From the NCBI RefSeq assembly GCF_014649655.1, contig NZ_BMTL01000019.1, forward strand, positions 62,001-126,000: a stretch of DNA of 64,000 nt, read 5' to 3'. Below are positions 33,335-41,724 of this stretch, piece by piece. Made by a program: the position numbers and the translations under genes. The notes beneath the pieces were generated by a model that did not search any database, was not told the DNA's origin, and was given only the letters and a program-made list of their open reading frames with translations. Each line of letters starts with the position of its first letter. Within the stretch, counting starts at the first letter, position 1. The DNA comes from Streptomyces humidus (GTDB lineage Bacteria; Actinomycetota; Actinomycetes; Streptomycetales; Streptomycetaceae).

Positions 33335-34168
33335 CTATTCTTCCACGCCCTCGGTCCTGCGCCAAAATCGCCCGTAGGGCTCGCCCTCGGGGTCGGGCGC
33401 CCAGCCCAGGATGGAGAGCATCTCGCGGTCCTTCTTGTCGAAGGCCTTCGGCGGGCAGCGCTCTATCAGGTCGGGCCGGTTGGCGGTCGTGCGGCGCAGC
33501 GCCTCGTCGCGTCGCCAGCGGGCGATCCTGCCGTGGTGTCCGCTGAGCAGCACCTCCGGGATCTCCCGGCCGCGCCAGGCGGGCGGCTTGGTGTACACGG
33601 GGCCTTCCAGCAGGTTGGCCATGGCGCCGGGAGCGAAGGAGTCGTCGCGGTGGGACTCGGCGTTGCCGAGCACGCCGGGCAGCAGACGGGCCACCGCCTC
33701 GGTGACGACCAGCACGGCGGCCTCTCCGCCGGCCAGCACGTAGTCGCCGATGGAGACCTCGTAGACGGGGACCCGGGTGGCGTACTCGTCGACGACCCGC
33801 CGGTCGATGCCCTCGTAGCGGGCCGGCGTGAAGATCAGCCAGGGGCGCTCGGAGAGCTCGACGGCCAGTTCCTGGGTGAAGGGGCGACCGCTGGGCGTCG
33901 GGACGACGATCGCCGGGGCGTGCGCGCCCGTCTCGTAGCCGTCGGCGAGGACGGAGTCGAGGGCGTCGCCCCAGGGGTCGGTCTTCATGACCATGCCCGG
34001 TCCGCCGCCGTAGGGGGTGTCGTCGACCGTGTTGTGCCGGTCGTGGGTCCACTCCCGCAGATCGTGCACGCGCACGTCCAGCCGGCCACGCGCGCGGGCC
34101 TTGCCCACGAGGGAGACGTTCAGCGGGTCGAGGTACTCGGGGAAGATCGTGACGACGTCGAGGCGCAT
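33335..34168 (-). CDS. trmD: tRNA (guanine-37-N1)-methyltransferase
   Basis: TrmD methylates G37 next to the anticodon and prevents frameshifting. It has 277 residues with the SPOUT knot: MRLDVVTIFPEY, GGGPGMVMKTDP, PARYEGIDRRV, the SIGDYVLAGGEAA loop and a C-terminal HHGRIARWRRDEAL. The ATG overlaps the rimM stop. Confidence 0.97.
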   Translation of the reverse strand: MRLDVVTIFPEYLDPLNVSLVGKARARGRLDVRVHDLREWTHDRHNTVDDTPYGGGPGMVMKTDPWGDALDSVLADGYETGAHAPAIVVPTPSGRPFTQELAVELSERPWLIFTPARYEGIDRRVVDEYATRVPVYEVSIGDYVLAGGEAAVLVVTEAVARLLPGVLGNAESHRDDSFAPGAMANLLEGPVYTKPPAWRGREIPEVLLSGHHGRIARWRRDEALRRTTANRPDLIERCPPKAFDKKDREMLSILGWAPDPEGEPYGRFWRRTEGVEE

Positions 34169-34722
34169 CAGGACCCGTCCCCGTCCGGGTCGCGGGAGGA
34201 GACGGTCTCGGCGCGGTCGTCGATCAGACCGGGCGGCGGGTCGATGACCGCACGCTGTTCCTCCAGATCGATCTCGGTGACGATCGACTCGACGAACGGG
34301 ATCATCACCTCGCTGCCGTCGGGCCGCTCGACGATGAAGAGGTCCTGGGAGGGGAGGTGGGAGATCTCGGTGATCCGGCCGACCTCCTCGCCGTCCTTGG
34401 TGACCACGTCCAGGTCCATCAGCTGGTGGTCGTAGTACTCGTCCTCCTCCTCGGGCAGCTCCTCGGGATCGACCTCGGCGATCAGGAGCGTGTTGCGCAG
34501 GGCCTCGGCCGCGTTGCGGTCGCGCACGCCCTCGAAGCGCAGGAGGAGACGGCCGCTGTGCACCCGGCCGGTCTCGATGGTCAGCGGGCCGGTCGAGGCC
34601 GGGTCCGTGGACAGGACGGCGCCGGGCGCGAGCCGCAGCTCCGGCTCGTCGGTGCGTACCTCGACGGTGACCTCGCCCTTGATGCCGTGGGCGCGGCCGA
34701 TCCGTGCGACTACGAGCTGCAC
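34168..34722 (-). CDS. rimM: 16S rRNA-processing protein RimM
   Basis: RimM assists maturation of the 30S head by binding S19. It has 184 residues: an N-terminal RimM domain (VVARIGRAHGIKGEVTVEVR) and a PRC-barrel (LPSQDLFIVERPDGSEVMIP). The GTG start is preceded by ACAGGAGATC. The leader carries a short direct repeat (34741-34803). It is coupled to trmD. Confidence 0.95.
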   Translation of the reverse strand: MQLVVARIGRAHGIKGEVTVEVRTDEPELRLAPGAVLSTDPASTGPLTIETGRVHSGRLLLRFEGVRDRNAAEALRNTLLIAEVDPEELPEEEDEYYDHQLMDLDVVTKDGEEVGRITEISHLPSQDLFIVERPDGSEVMIPFVESIVTEIDLEEQRAVIDPPPGLIDDRAETVSSRDPDGDGS

Positions 34723-34740
34723 TTCTCAAGATCTCCTGTC

Positions 34741-34803
34741 GTGCCTGTCATGCCTGCCGTGCCTGTCATGCCCTCTCGCGCCCTTCCGTGCCCTGTCATG
34801 CCT
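34741..34803. repeat. Three imperfect repeats in the khpA-rimM spacer
   Basis: GTGCCTGTCATGCC occurs at 34741-34754 and 34759-34772 (18-base period), with a variant having one extra C at 34789-34803. The 183-base spacer shows no other feature. It may be a simple slippage product. Confidence 0.7.
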
Positions 34804-34905
34804 GGTGACGAGTGCGTCATGCCGGTGGTCACGAGTGCCGGAACGACTACGGGCCGGGGACGGCCCAGTGGCCCTCCCCGGCCCGAGCCGGTGCTGCGAA
34901 ACGCG

Positions 34906-35145
34906 TCAGCGGACGTGATCCACGTCGACGAGGTCGACGCGGACGCCCCGGCCGCCGATGGCGCCCACGACGGTGCGCAGAGCGCGCGCGGTGCGGCCGT
35001 TGCGACCGATCACCTTGCCGAGGTCGTCCGGGTGGACCCGGACCTCGAGCACGCGCCCGCGGCGCAGGTTGCGCGAGGCGACCTGCACATCATCGGGGTT
35101 GTCGACGATGCCCTTCACGAGGTGCTCAAGCGCCTCTTCGAGCAT
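34906..35145 (-). CDS. khpA: KH-domain RNA-binding protein (KhpA)
   Basis: This 79-residue single KH domain has the GxxG loop in KVIGRNGRTARAL. KhpA homologues pair with KhpB/Jag and bind many RNAs, affecting cell division in other Gram-positives. It lies five bases from rpsP on the same strand, its usual partner in actinobacteria. Confidence 0.93.
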   Translation of the reverse strand: MLEEALEHLVKGIVDNPDDVQVASRNLRRGRVLEVRVHPDDLGKVIGRNGRTARALRTVVGAIGGRGVRVDLVDVDHVR

Positions 35146-35150
35146 GGTGC

Positions 35151-35573
35151 TCAGGCCTCGGTCGACTCAGAGGACTCGGCGGCGGCCTCGTCCTTCTTCT
35201 CGGCCTTCTTCTTCTGGGTGATCGCCTCACCCTTGCCCGAGTCGTCGCCACCGAGGGCCTCGAACAGCGGGCGAGCCTTCTTCGGCTCGGCGACGAGCAG
35301 CGGCGCCGGGGCGGGCTCGCCCTTGAACTTCTGCCAGTCGCCGGTCTTCTTCAGGATGGCGAGGACGGGCTCGGTCGGCTGCGCGCCGACACCCAGCCAG
35401 TACGCCACGCGGTCGGCGTCCACCTCGATGACCGAGGGGTGGTACGTCGGCTGGTACTTGCCGATCTCCTCGATCGCACGACCGTCACGACGGGTACGGG
35501 AGTCGGCGACGACGATGCGGTAGTGAGGCGAACGGATCTTGCCCAGACGCTTCAGCTTGATCTTGACTGCCAC
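35151..35573 (-). CDS. rpsP: 30S ribosomal protein S16
   Basis: S16 is an early 30S assembly protein. It has 140 residues, with MAVKIKLKRLGKIRSPHYRI and then GRAIEEIGKYQPTYHPS, plus a C-terminal Lys/Glu/Ala-rich tail after about residue 85 as seen in actinobacteria. It leads the rpsP-khpA-rimM-trmD-rplS-sip operon. Confidence 0.97.
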   Translation of the reverse strand: MAVKIKLKRLGKIRSPHYRIVVADSRTRRDGRAIEEIGKYQPTYHPSVIEVDADRVAYWLGVGAQPTEPVLAILKKTGDWQKFKGEPAPAPLLVAEPKKARPLFEALGGDDSGKGEAITQKKKAEKKDEAAAESSESTEA

Positions 35574-35895
35574 GGGAGTGGGTTCTCCTGGTTTTGACGT
35601 GATTGGGCACGGCGAAGTTGCCGCGTGGGGTTGCGGTACCCGAGTGCCCGATGGACGCGTCAGCCGGAGGAGAGAGGGGTCCTGTGCGACTGTCGAGTAC
35701 AGCTAGCCATTGTGCCACACCCCGCGGGTCGCCTCGGGCCGAGGGGCCGCCGGCGACGGGGCACACCGCTTCGGCGCCCGGCGTCGCGGGCGCGCGTCGG
35801 GTGCGCGACCGGCGCCACGGGGCTCCGGCCGCGCCCACCCGTGCCTTCTGGCCTTCGACCGGCAGCCACGAGATGCCGGTACGGGGCCGCCCGGG
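35574..35895. other. Gap upstream of rpsP, promoter region
   Basis: The 322-base gap must hold the rpsP operon promoter and the end of the metallopeptidase-like gene. I see no convincing -35/-10 pair or terminator. Open frames here are GC-skew artefacts. Confidence 0.4.
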
Positions 35896-36492
35896 TTACG
35901 CCGCGCCGGCGATCTCCGGGATCCGGAACGGTTTGCCGCAGCCCCCGCAGACGATCGGCGCCTGGGCGAGGACCGAGGGCACGACCCGTACGTTGCGACC
36001 GCAGTCGCAGACCGCCTTGACCCGGACGCCTCCGCCCGAGGAGCCGTGCCGGGCCGCCGGGCCGCGGAAGGTGCGGGCGGTGTCGGCCGAGGTGGCCGCC
36101 GTGTGGGCCTTGAGGGCCCGCTGGAGGCGCTCGATGGTGGGCCGGTAGCGACGCTTGGCCTCGGGGTTGAGCGTCACCAGGGAGAACCCGCTGCTGGGAT
36201 GGGGCTCATCGGGATGGTCAAGACCCAGCTCCTCGGCGATCGCGAGGAATCTGCGGTTGTGGTAGCGGCCGGCACGGGAGGTGTCCCGGACGCCTCGGGC
36301 GGCGGCGATGCCATGGACTGCCTCATGAAGCAGTCGCTCGAAGGAGAGCTCGTGACCGCAGGCGGACGACGACTCCCCGATCAGGGACTCTGGCGCGGCG
36401 AGATCCGGCAGCTCGGGGTGGTACCGCTGAATGTCGGCCCACGCCTCTGCCAGTTCTGCGGCGAGAACTGGTGGTGTCTGTGTCGTGCTCAC
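35896..36492 (-). CDS. SprT-like zinc metallopeptidase-type protein
   Basis: This 198-residue protein carries an HExxH motif (LLHEAVHGIAAARG, residues 56-60) and a C-terminal zinc ribbon with four cysteines (AVCDCGRN and VCGGCGKPF). That is the layout of SprT/Spartan-type proteins, some of which digest DNA-protein crosslinks. Streptomyces homologues are uncharacterised as far as I know. It is monocistronic. Confidence 0.8.
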   Translation of the reverse strand: MSTTQTPPVLAAELAEAWADIQRYHPELPDLAAPESLIGESSSACGHELSFERLLHEAVHGIAAARGVRDTSRAGRYHNRRFLAIAEELGLDHPDEPHPSSGFSLVTLNPEAKRRYRPTIERLQRALKAHTAATSADTARTFRGPAARHGSSGGGVRVKAVCDCGRNVRVVPSVLAQAPIVCGGCGKPFRIPEIAGAA

Positions 36493-37097
36493 GTAATGAC
36501 AACGAGCGGGGGTGCCCCTGTGTTCCTATTCCGGGGCATCCCAAATAATTTGCACGTACCCGTCAGTTGGCACTCATGCGTCCGGACGAGGGCGGGTGCG
36601 CTGATCTGCGGAGAAGCCTCGCAGCTCATACCAAGCTGGTGCGTAGTCCTCACTACGACCGGGCGCGTGGACCGGGTCCGCGCGCCGGGGTGCGGAAGTT
36701 CCGCCGGGGCGCAAGAGGCGTTTCGGCCGCCGTCACCTACACGGGACGCTGTCTGAGTAAGCGCGCGCGGGCACCGCGACGTTACCGGGAGCGTCCCCGG
36801 CGTCCGGCACCGGCCCGCCCCCCCGTCGTCCGGTCACCGTGCCCCGTCCACCCGCGAGGGGAGAACGGGCGCCGCGGCCATGGCGCGACGGTAGCGCCCC
36901 GAGTTGCCGGAATGTGAATTCTCGCCACCGGCACATGCCGTCCCCAACCAGGGCTCCTCAACCCCTGGACGCGGCCGCAGACGGGGAGTTACCTGGCATA
37001 CGGGAGCGGTGCCAGGGCACCGCACGGGGGCCCGACTGATCGAGTCGAGCGGCACACTCACAAGCGGCAGACTCTCGGCGGATTGGGGCGCTTTTCC
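36493..37097. other. 605-base divergent gap
   Basis: This lies between the metallopeptidase-like gene and a divergent methyltransferase gene. A stem of GGTGCCCC with GGGGCATC around 36514-36541 sits just upstream of the former, and a small CGTAGT/ACTACG hairpin lies near 36640. The rest is ordinary high-GC sequence, and the open frames in it have no family features. Confidence 0.45.
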
Positions 37098-37955
37098 ATG
37101 ACACCTGTGCTCGTGCGACAGCACCCGCCTCACGCGGGGCCGGCGTCCCGCGTGGATCTGGGTGCACGCGCGCGTGACTGGTCCGAGATCCAGGAACGGA
37201 TGCTGGTTCCGCTCTACGAGGCCGTCCACGAGCGACTGGACGTGGGGCCGGGCACCCGGCTCCTGTCCCTCGGCTGCGGCTCCGGGCTGGCCCTGCTGAT
37301 GGCGGCCTCCAGGGGCGCGGCGCTCACCGGCGTCGAGTCCTCCTCCCCCGCGCGGCTGGCCCTCGCCCGCGAGCGGCTGCTCCGGGAGAACGGGGGCGCA
37401 CGCGCGCGTGCGGACGTCCGGCTCGTCGACCGGCTGCCCACGGACGGGCCGGCCGCTCGGGCGTCCGCGTACACCGTGGTGACGGCCTTCGAGCCGATCG
37501 GACGGGTGGCGGGCGACACGGAGGCGCTGACCGCACTGCTGGCGGCGGCGGCCCCGCTCGCCCGGCGCGGCGCGCCCGTGGTGCTGGTGGGCTGGGGTCC
37601 GCCCGAGCGCTGCGCCACCACGGCGGTTCTCCGGGTCGCGGCCAGGCTGGCGGACCAGGACCGCGGCACGGTCCGGTTACGTCCGGGGCTCCGCGACGAC
37701 CTGGAGGACGTCGCCCGGCGGGCCGGACTGCGGCCGGACGGATCGGGCCGGGTGGCCTGTCCGTTCGGGTACGCCGACCTGGACAGCGCCCTCAGAGGGC
37801 TGCTCTCCACGGGCCTTTTCGACGCGGCGGTGACGGCTACGGACCAGGCGCAGGTCGACAAGGAGGTCTCGGAGGCGCTGCAACCGTACCGGCGGTCGGA
37901 CGGGACGGTGTGGATGCCCAACGTCTTCCAGTACCTGATCGCCCGCACGCCCTGA
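37098..37955 (+). CDS. Class I SAM-dependent methyltransferase
   Basis: This 285-residue protein has motif I in LLSLGCGSGLALLMAA at about residues 57-72, an acidic residue after strand 2 (GVESSSP), and a long C-terminal half with a conserved WMPNVFQYLIART end. The substrate is unknown; no nearby pathway hints at one. It reads against the surrounding minus-strand genes. The ATG at 37098 has only a distant GGGG upstream. Confidence 0.82.
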   Translation: MTPVLVRQHPPHAGPASRVDLGARARDWSEIQERMLVPLYEAVHERLDVGPGTRLLSLGCGSGLALLMAASRGAALTGVESSSPARLALARERLLRENGGARARADVRLVDRLPTDGPAARASAYTVVTAFEPIGRVAGDTEALTALLAAAAPLARRGAPVVLVGWGPPERCATTAVLRVAARLADQDRGTVRLRPGLRDDLEDVARRAGLRPDGSGRVACPFGYADLDSALRGLLSTGLFDAAVTATDQAQVDKEVSEALQPYRRSDGTVWMPNVFQYLIARTP

Positions 37956-38024
37956 CGCACCCGTGCGTGCGTCTCCCCGGATCCCTGACGCACCCGTGCC
38001 CCGCGCCCGCCTGAGCCGCGCCCG

Positions 38025-39968
38025 TCAGGTCTCCTCGTCGGTCTTGGTCAGCCTGGTGACGCCCGCGATCCGGTACGCGTCCGCCTCCTCGAGCGTCTCG
38101 TGTTCCAGCAGCGCCAGGGCCAGGTCGTCCAGCTGCCCCCGGTGGTCGCGGAGTTTGCGGCAGGCCTCGTCGTAGCAGTCGTCGACGATCCGCCGCATCT
38201 CGTGGTCGATGGCGTCGAGGGTCGCCGGGGCGGCGGCGAGGCCGTAGGCCTGCTGGGCGTCGCTGGGGAGGGCGGAGAGACGGCCCACCCGTTCGCTCAT
38301 GCCCCACCGCGCGACCATCCCGCGCGCGATGTTGGTGACCTGCTCCAGGTCGTTCTCGGCGCCGGTCGTCACGACGCCGTAGACGACGTGCTCGGCCGCC
38401 ATGCCGCCGAGGGCTCCGATGATCCGGCCGCGCAGATACTCCTCGGAGAGGGCGTACCGCTCGACCTCGGGCGTCGACATGGTCACCCCGAGTGCGCGGC
38501 CGCGCGGCACGATGGTGACCTTGCGGACCGGGTCGGCGCCGGGCTGCAGCATGCCGAGGAGGGCGTGGCCGCTCTCGTGGAACGCGGTGCGCCGGCGGTC
38601 CTCCTCGGGCATGACCAGCGTGCGCTCGGCTCCGAGCTGGACCTTCTCCAGCGCTTCGGACAGGTCTGCCCGGGTCACCTGCTCCTGTTTGCGCTTCACG
38701 GCGAGCAGCGCGGCCTCGTTGGCGAGATTGGCCAGATCCGCTCCCGTCATGCCGGGGGTCGTCCGGGCCACCCGGGCCAGGTCCACATCGGGCGCGAGCG
38801 GGATCTCGCGGGTGTGGATGCCGAGGATCGCCTCGCGTCCGGCGCGGTCCGGCGGGGAGACGCTGACCACCCGGTCGAAACGGCCGGGCCGGGTCAGCGC
38901 CGGGTCGAGGATGTCGGCGCGGTTGGTCGCCGCGATGACGATGACGCCCTCGGAGCCCGTGAAGCCGTCCATCTCGGTGAGGATCTGGTTCAGGGTCTGC
39001 TCGCGCTCGTCGTGACCGCTCACCGAGGCGCCGCCTCCGCGGGCCCGGCCGATGGTGTCGATCTCGTCGATGAAGATGATCGACGGCGCCACCTTGCGGG
39101 CCTCGGCGAACAGCTCACGGACCCGGGACGCGCCGACGCCGACGATCATCTCGATGAACTCGGAGGCCGACGCGGAGAAGAACGGCACGCCGGCCTCGCC
39201 CGCCACCGCGCGCGCCAGCAGGGTCTTGCCGGTGCCCGGCGAGCCGGCGAGCAGGACGCCGCGGGGCATCTTCGCGCCCATCCGGCGGTACAGCTCGGGG
39301 TGTTCGAGGAAGTCGACGACATCGTCCAGCTCGCCCTTGACCTCGTCGATGCCGGCGACGTCGGCGAACGTGGTGCGCCGGGCGCCGGGCCGCAGCCCCA
39401 CCGGTCTGGGCGGCGTCTTGCGTCCGAGCATGCCGCCGCCCATGCCGCCCGTGCCGCCGCCGAGGCGCCGGGCGAAGAAGATCCACAGGGCCACCAGCAG
39501 CACGATCGGCGCCAGCGAGATCAGCACGTTGGACAGCAGGCTGCGCTGCTGCACGACCGGCCGCGCGGTCACCGTCACGTGCTGACGCTCCAGGCTCTTC
39601 CACAGCTCGTCGTCCGCGAAGGCCGGGCGCTGCGTCCTGAACGTGGTGTACTCGCCGCCGCCCTCGGGATCTTGGCGGGCCTTCTTGAGCCGGCCCTGGA
39701 TGGCGTCGCCCTTGGAGTAGATCTTGTCGACGTTGCCCGCGTCGACCTGTCTGCTGAACTCCGTGTAGGAGATCGTCGGCTCGTTTCCGCCGCCGAGGTA
39801 GTTCAGCCCGATGTACACCAGCAGGAAGACGACCACCGCGGTGACGGCCAGCCCCCACCAGCGGCCGCGCATCCTCCTGCCGTCCGGGGGGCGCGTTCCG
39901 TCGTCCGGGGTGCCCTCGGTACGCCATGGCTGTTCCGGAGTCTTGCGCGCCGGAGCGGCATTGCTCAT
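38025..39968 (-). CDS. ftsH: ATP-dependent zinc metalloprotease FtsH (second paralogue)
   Basis: This membrane AAA+ protease degrades misfolded membrane and short-lived proteins. It has 647 residues: helix one (GLAVTAVVVFLLVYIGLNYL), an extracytoplasmic part, helix two (VLISLAPIVLLVALWIFFA), Walker A GSPGTGKT, Walker B IIFIDEIDTI and the zinc site HESGH. It is probably a second copy, since the main Streptomyces ftsH lies near folE. It follows ffh after a terminator. Confidence 0.94.
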   Translation of the reverse strand: MSNAAPARKTPEQPWRTEGTPDDGTRPPDGRRMRGRWWGLAVTAVVVFLLVYIGLNYLGGGNEPTISYTEFSRQVDAGNVDKIYSKGDAIQGRLKKARQDPEGGGEYTTFRTQRPAFADDELWKSLERQHVTVTARPVVQQRSLLSNVLISLAPIVLLVALWIFFARRLGGGTGGMGGGMLGRKTPPRPVGLRPGARRTTFADVAGIDEVKGELDDVVDFLEHPELYRRMGAKMPRGVLLAGSPGTGKTLLARAVAGEAGVPFFSASASEFIEMIVGVGASRVRELFAEARKVAPSIIFIDEIDTIGRARGGGASVSGHDEREQTLNQILTEMDGFTGSEGVIVIAATNRADILDPALTRPGRFDRVVSVSPPDRAGREAILGIHTREIPLAPDVDLARVARTTPGMTGADLANLANEAALLAVKRKQEQVTRADLSEALEKVQLGAERTLVMPEEDRRRTAFHESGHALLGMLQPGADPVRKVTIVPRGRALGVTMSTPEVERYALSEEYLRGRIIGALGGMAAEHVVYGVVTTGAENDLEQVTNIARGMVARWGMSERVGRLSALPSDAQQAYGLAAAPATLDAIDHEMRRIVDDCYDEACRKLRDHRGQLDDLALALLEHETLEEADAYRIAGVTRLTKTDEET

Positions 39969-40008
39969 ATCTGGACGTTACGACAGAGCCCCGGTCACGG
40001 CATGCGCT

Positions 40009-40039
40009 GAGGGCGCCCTCCGGCTCGGAGAGCGCCCTC
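40009..40039 (-). terminator. Terminator between ffh and ftsH
   Basis: GAGGGCGC (40009-40016) pairs with GCGCCCTC (40032-40039), with an inner CTCCG-GCT-CGGAG hairpin. It separates ffh transcription from ftsH. Confidence 0.7.
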
Positions 40040-40053
40040 GGCGGTGTCGGGAC

Positions 40054-41604
40054 TCAGCCCATGAACTTCTTGAACTCGTCCGGCAGCTCGAAGTCCTTGG
40101 CGCCCTGCTGCGGCAGCCCGAGCGCGTTGCCGCCCTGGGCCTGGGCCTCGCGCCGCTGCGCCGCCTCCAGCTCCTGCTGCTTGCGCTTCATCGGGTTGCC
40201 GGAGCGCTGCTTGCCCTTGGCCTGCTTCGGCTGCTTCTTCGTCCGCCCGGCGCCGCCACCCATGCCCGGCATCCCCGGCATTCCGGGCATGCCGCCGCCC
40301 TGGGCCATGCGGGACATCATCTTGCGGGCCTCGAAGAACCGCTCGACCAGGCCCTTCACGGCGCTGACCTCGACGCCGGAACCCTTGGCGATACGAGCGC
40401 GGCGCGAGCCGTTGATGATCGTCGGGTCCTGGCGCTCGCCCGGGGTCATCGACTTGATGATCGCGGCCGTGCGGTCGACGTCCCGCTCGTCGAGGTTGGC
40501 GATCTGGTCCTTGATCTGGCCCATGCCGGGCAGCATGCCGAGCAGCTTGGAGATGCTGCCCATCTTCCTGACCTGCTCCATCTGGGCCAGGAAGTCGTCC
40601 AGGGTGAAGTCCTGGCCCTTCTTGGACGCCAGCTTGGAGGCCATCTTCTCGGCCTCTTCCTGGCTGAACGTCTTCTCCGCCTGCTCGATCAGGGTGAGCA
40701 GGTCACCCATGTCGAGGATGCGGGAGGCCATCCGGTCAGGGTGGAAGGCGTCGAACTCGTCGAGCTTCTCGCCGTTCGACGCGAACATGATCGGCTTGCC
40801 GGTCACCGAGGCGATCGACAGGGCCGCGCCGCCGCGGGCGTCGCCGTCGAGCTTCGAGAGCACCACGCCGTCGAAGCCGACGCCGTCGCGGAAGGCCTCG
40901 GCGGTGTTGACCGCGTCCTGACCGATCATCGCGTCGACGACGAAGAGGATCTCGTCGGGCGAGACGGCGTCGCGGATGTCCGCGGCCTGCCGCATCAGCT
41001 CGGCATCGATGCCGAGCCGGCCGGCGGTGTCCACGATCACGATGTCGTGGATCTTGGACTTGGCGAACTCGACGGAGTCCCTGGCGACCTGCACCGGGTC
41101 GCCCACGCCGTTGCCCGGCTGCGGGGCGTACACCGCCACGCCGGCGCGGTCGGCGACGACGCTGAGCTGGTTGACGGCGTTGGGGCGCTGGAGGTCGCAG
41201 GCGACGAGCAGCGGCGAGTGGCCCTGCTCCTTCAGCCAGCGGCCGAGCTTGCCCGCGAGGGTGGTCTTGCCGGCGCCCTGCAGACCCGCGAGCATGATCA
41301 CGGTGGGCGGCTGCTTGGCGAAACGCAGCCGGCGGGTCTCGCCGCCGAGGATCGTGACGAGTTCGTCGTTGACGATCTTCAGGACCTGCTGGGCGGGGTT
41401 CAGCGCCTTGGAGACCTCGGCGCCGAGGGCCCGCTCCTTGACGTTCTTGATGAACGTGCGGACGACAGGCAGCGCGACGTCGGCCTCGAGGAGCGCGATG
41501 CGGATCTCGCGCGCCGTGGCGTCGATGTCCGCTTCGCTCAGGCGCCCCTTGCCGCGCAAGTTCTTGAAGGTCGCTGAAAGGCGATCGGAGAGAGTATCGA
41601 ACAC
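40054..41604 (-). CDS. ffh: Signal recognition particle protein Ffh
   Basis: Ffh binds signal sequences and the 4.5S RNA and docks at FtsY. It has 516 residues from GTG at 41604 (MFDTLSDRLSATFKNLRGKG). The G domain has GLQGAGKTT, DTAGRLGID and SKLDGDARGG; the Met-rich M domain follows with GGGMPGMPGMPGM near the C-terminus. An upstream in-frame start is less likely. It pairs functionally with ftsY at 49004-50218. Confidence 0.96.
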   Translation of the reverse strand: MFDTLSDRLSATFKNLRGKGRLSEADIDATAREIRIALLEADVALPVVRTFIKNVKERALGAEVSKALNPAQQVLKIVNDELVTILGGETRRLRFAKQPPTVIMLAGLQGAGKTTLAGKLGRWLKEQGHSPLLVACDLQRPNAVNQLSVVADRAGVAVYAPQPGNGVGDPVQVARDSVEFAKSKIHDIVIVDTAGRLGIDAELMRQAADIRDAVSPDEILFVVDAMIGQDAVNTAEAFRDGVGFDGVVLSKLDGDARGGAALSIASVTGKPIMFASNGEKLDEFDAFHPDRMASRILDMGDLLTLIEQAEKTFSQEEAEKMASKLASKKGQDFTLDDFLAQMEQVRKMGSISKLLGMLPGMGQIKDQIANLDERDVDRTAAIIKSMTPGERQDPTIINGSRRARIAKGSGVEVSAVKGLVERFFEARKMMSRMAQGGGMPGMPGMPGMGGGAGRTKKQPKQAKGKQRSGNPMKRKQQELEAAQRREAQAQGGNALGLPQQGAKDFELPDEFKKFMG

Positions 41605-41724
41605 GGCGGCGTCGGTCCTCGGAGTCGGGGGCAGTCTGAGCGTCTTCCAGGGTATCCGGCCGCGCAAGACATTCGTCCCCGCCTGTCTGTGTTCAGCGGA
41701 CGGGGACGACCCGCGCGGCCGGAC

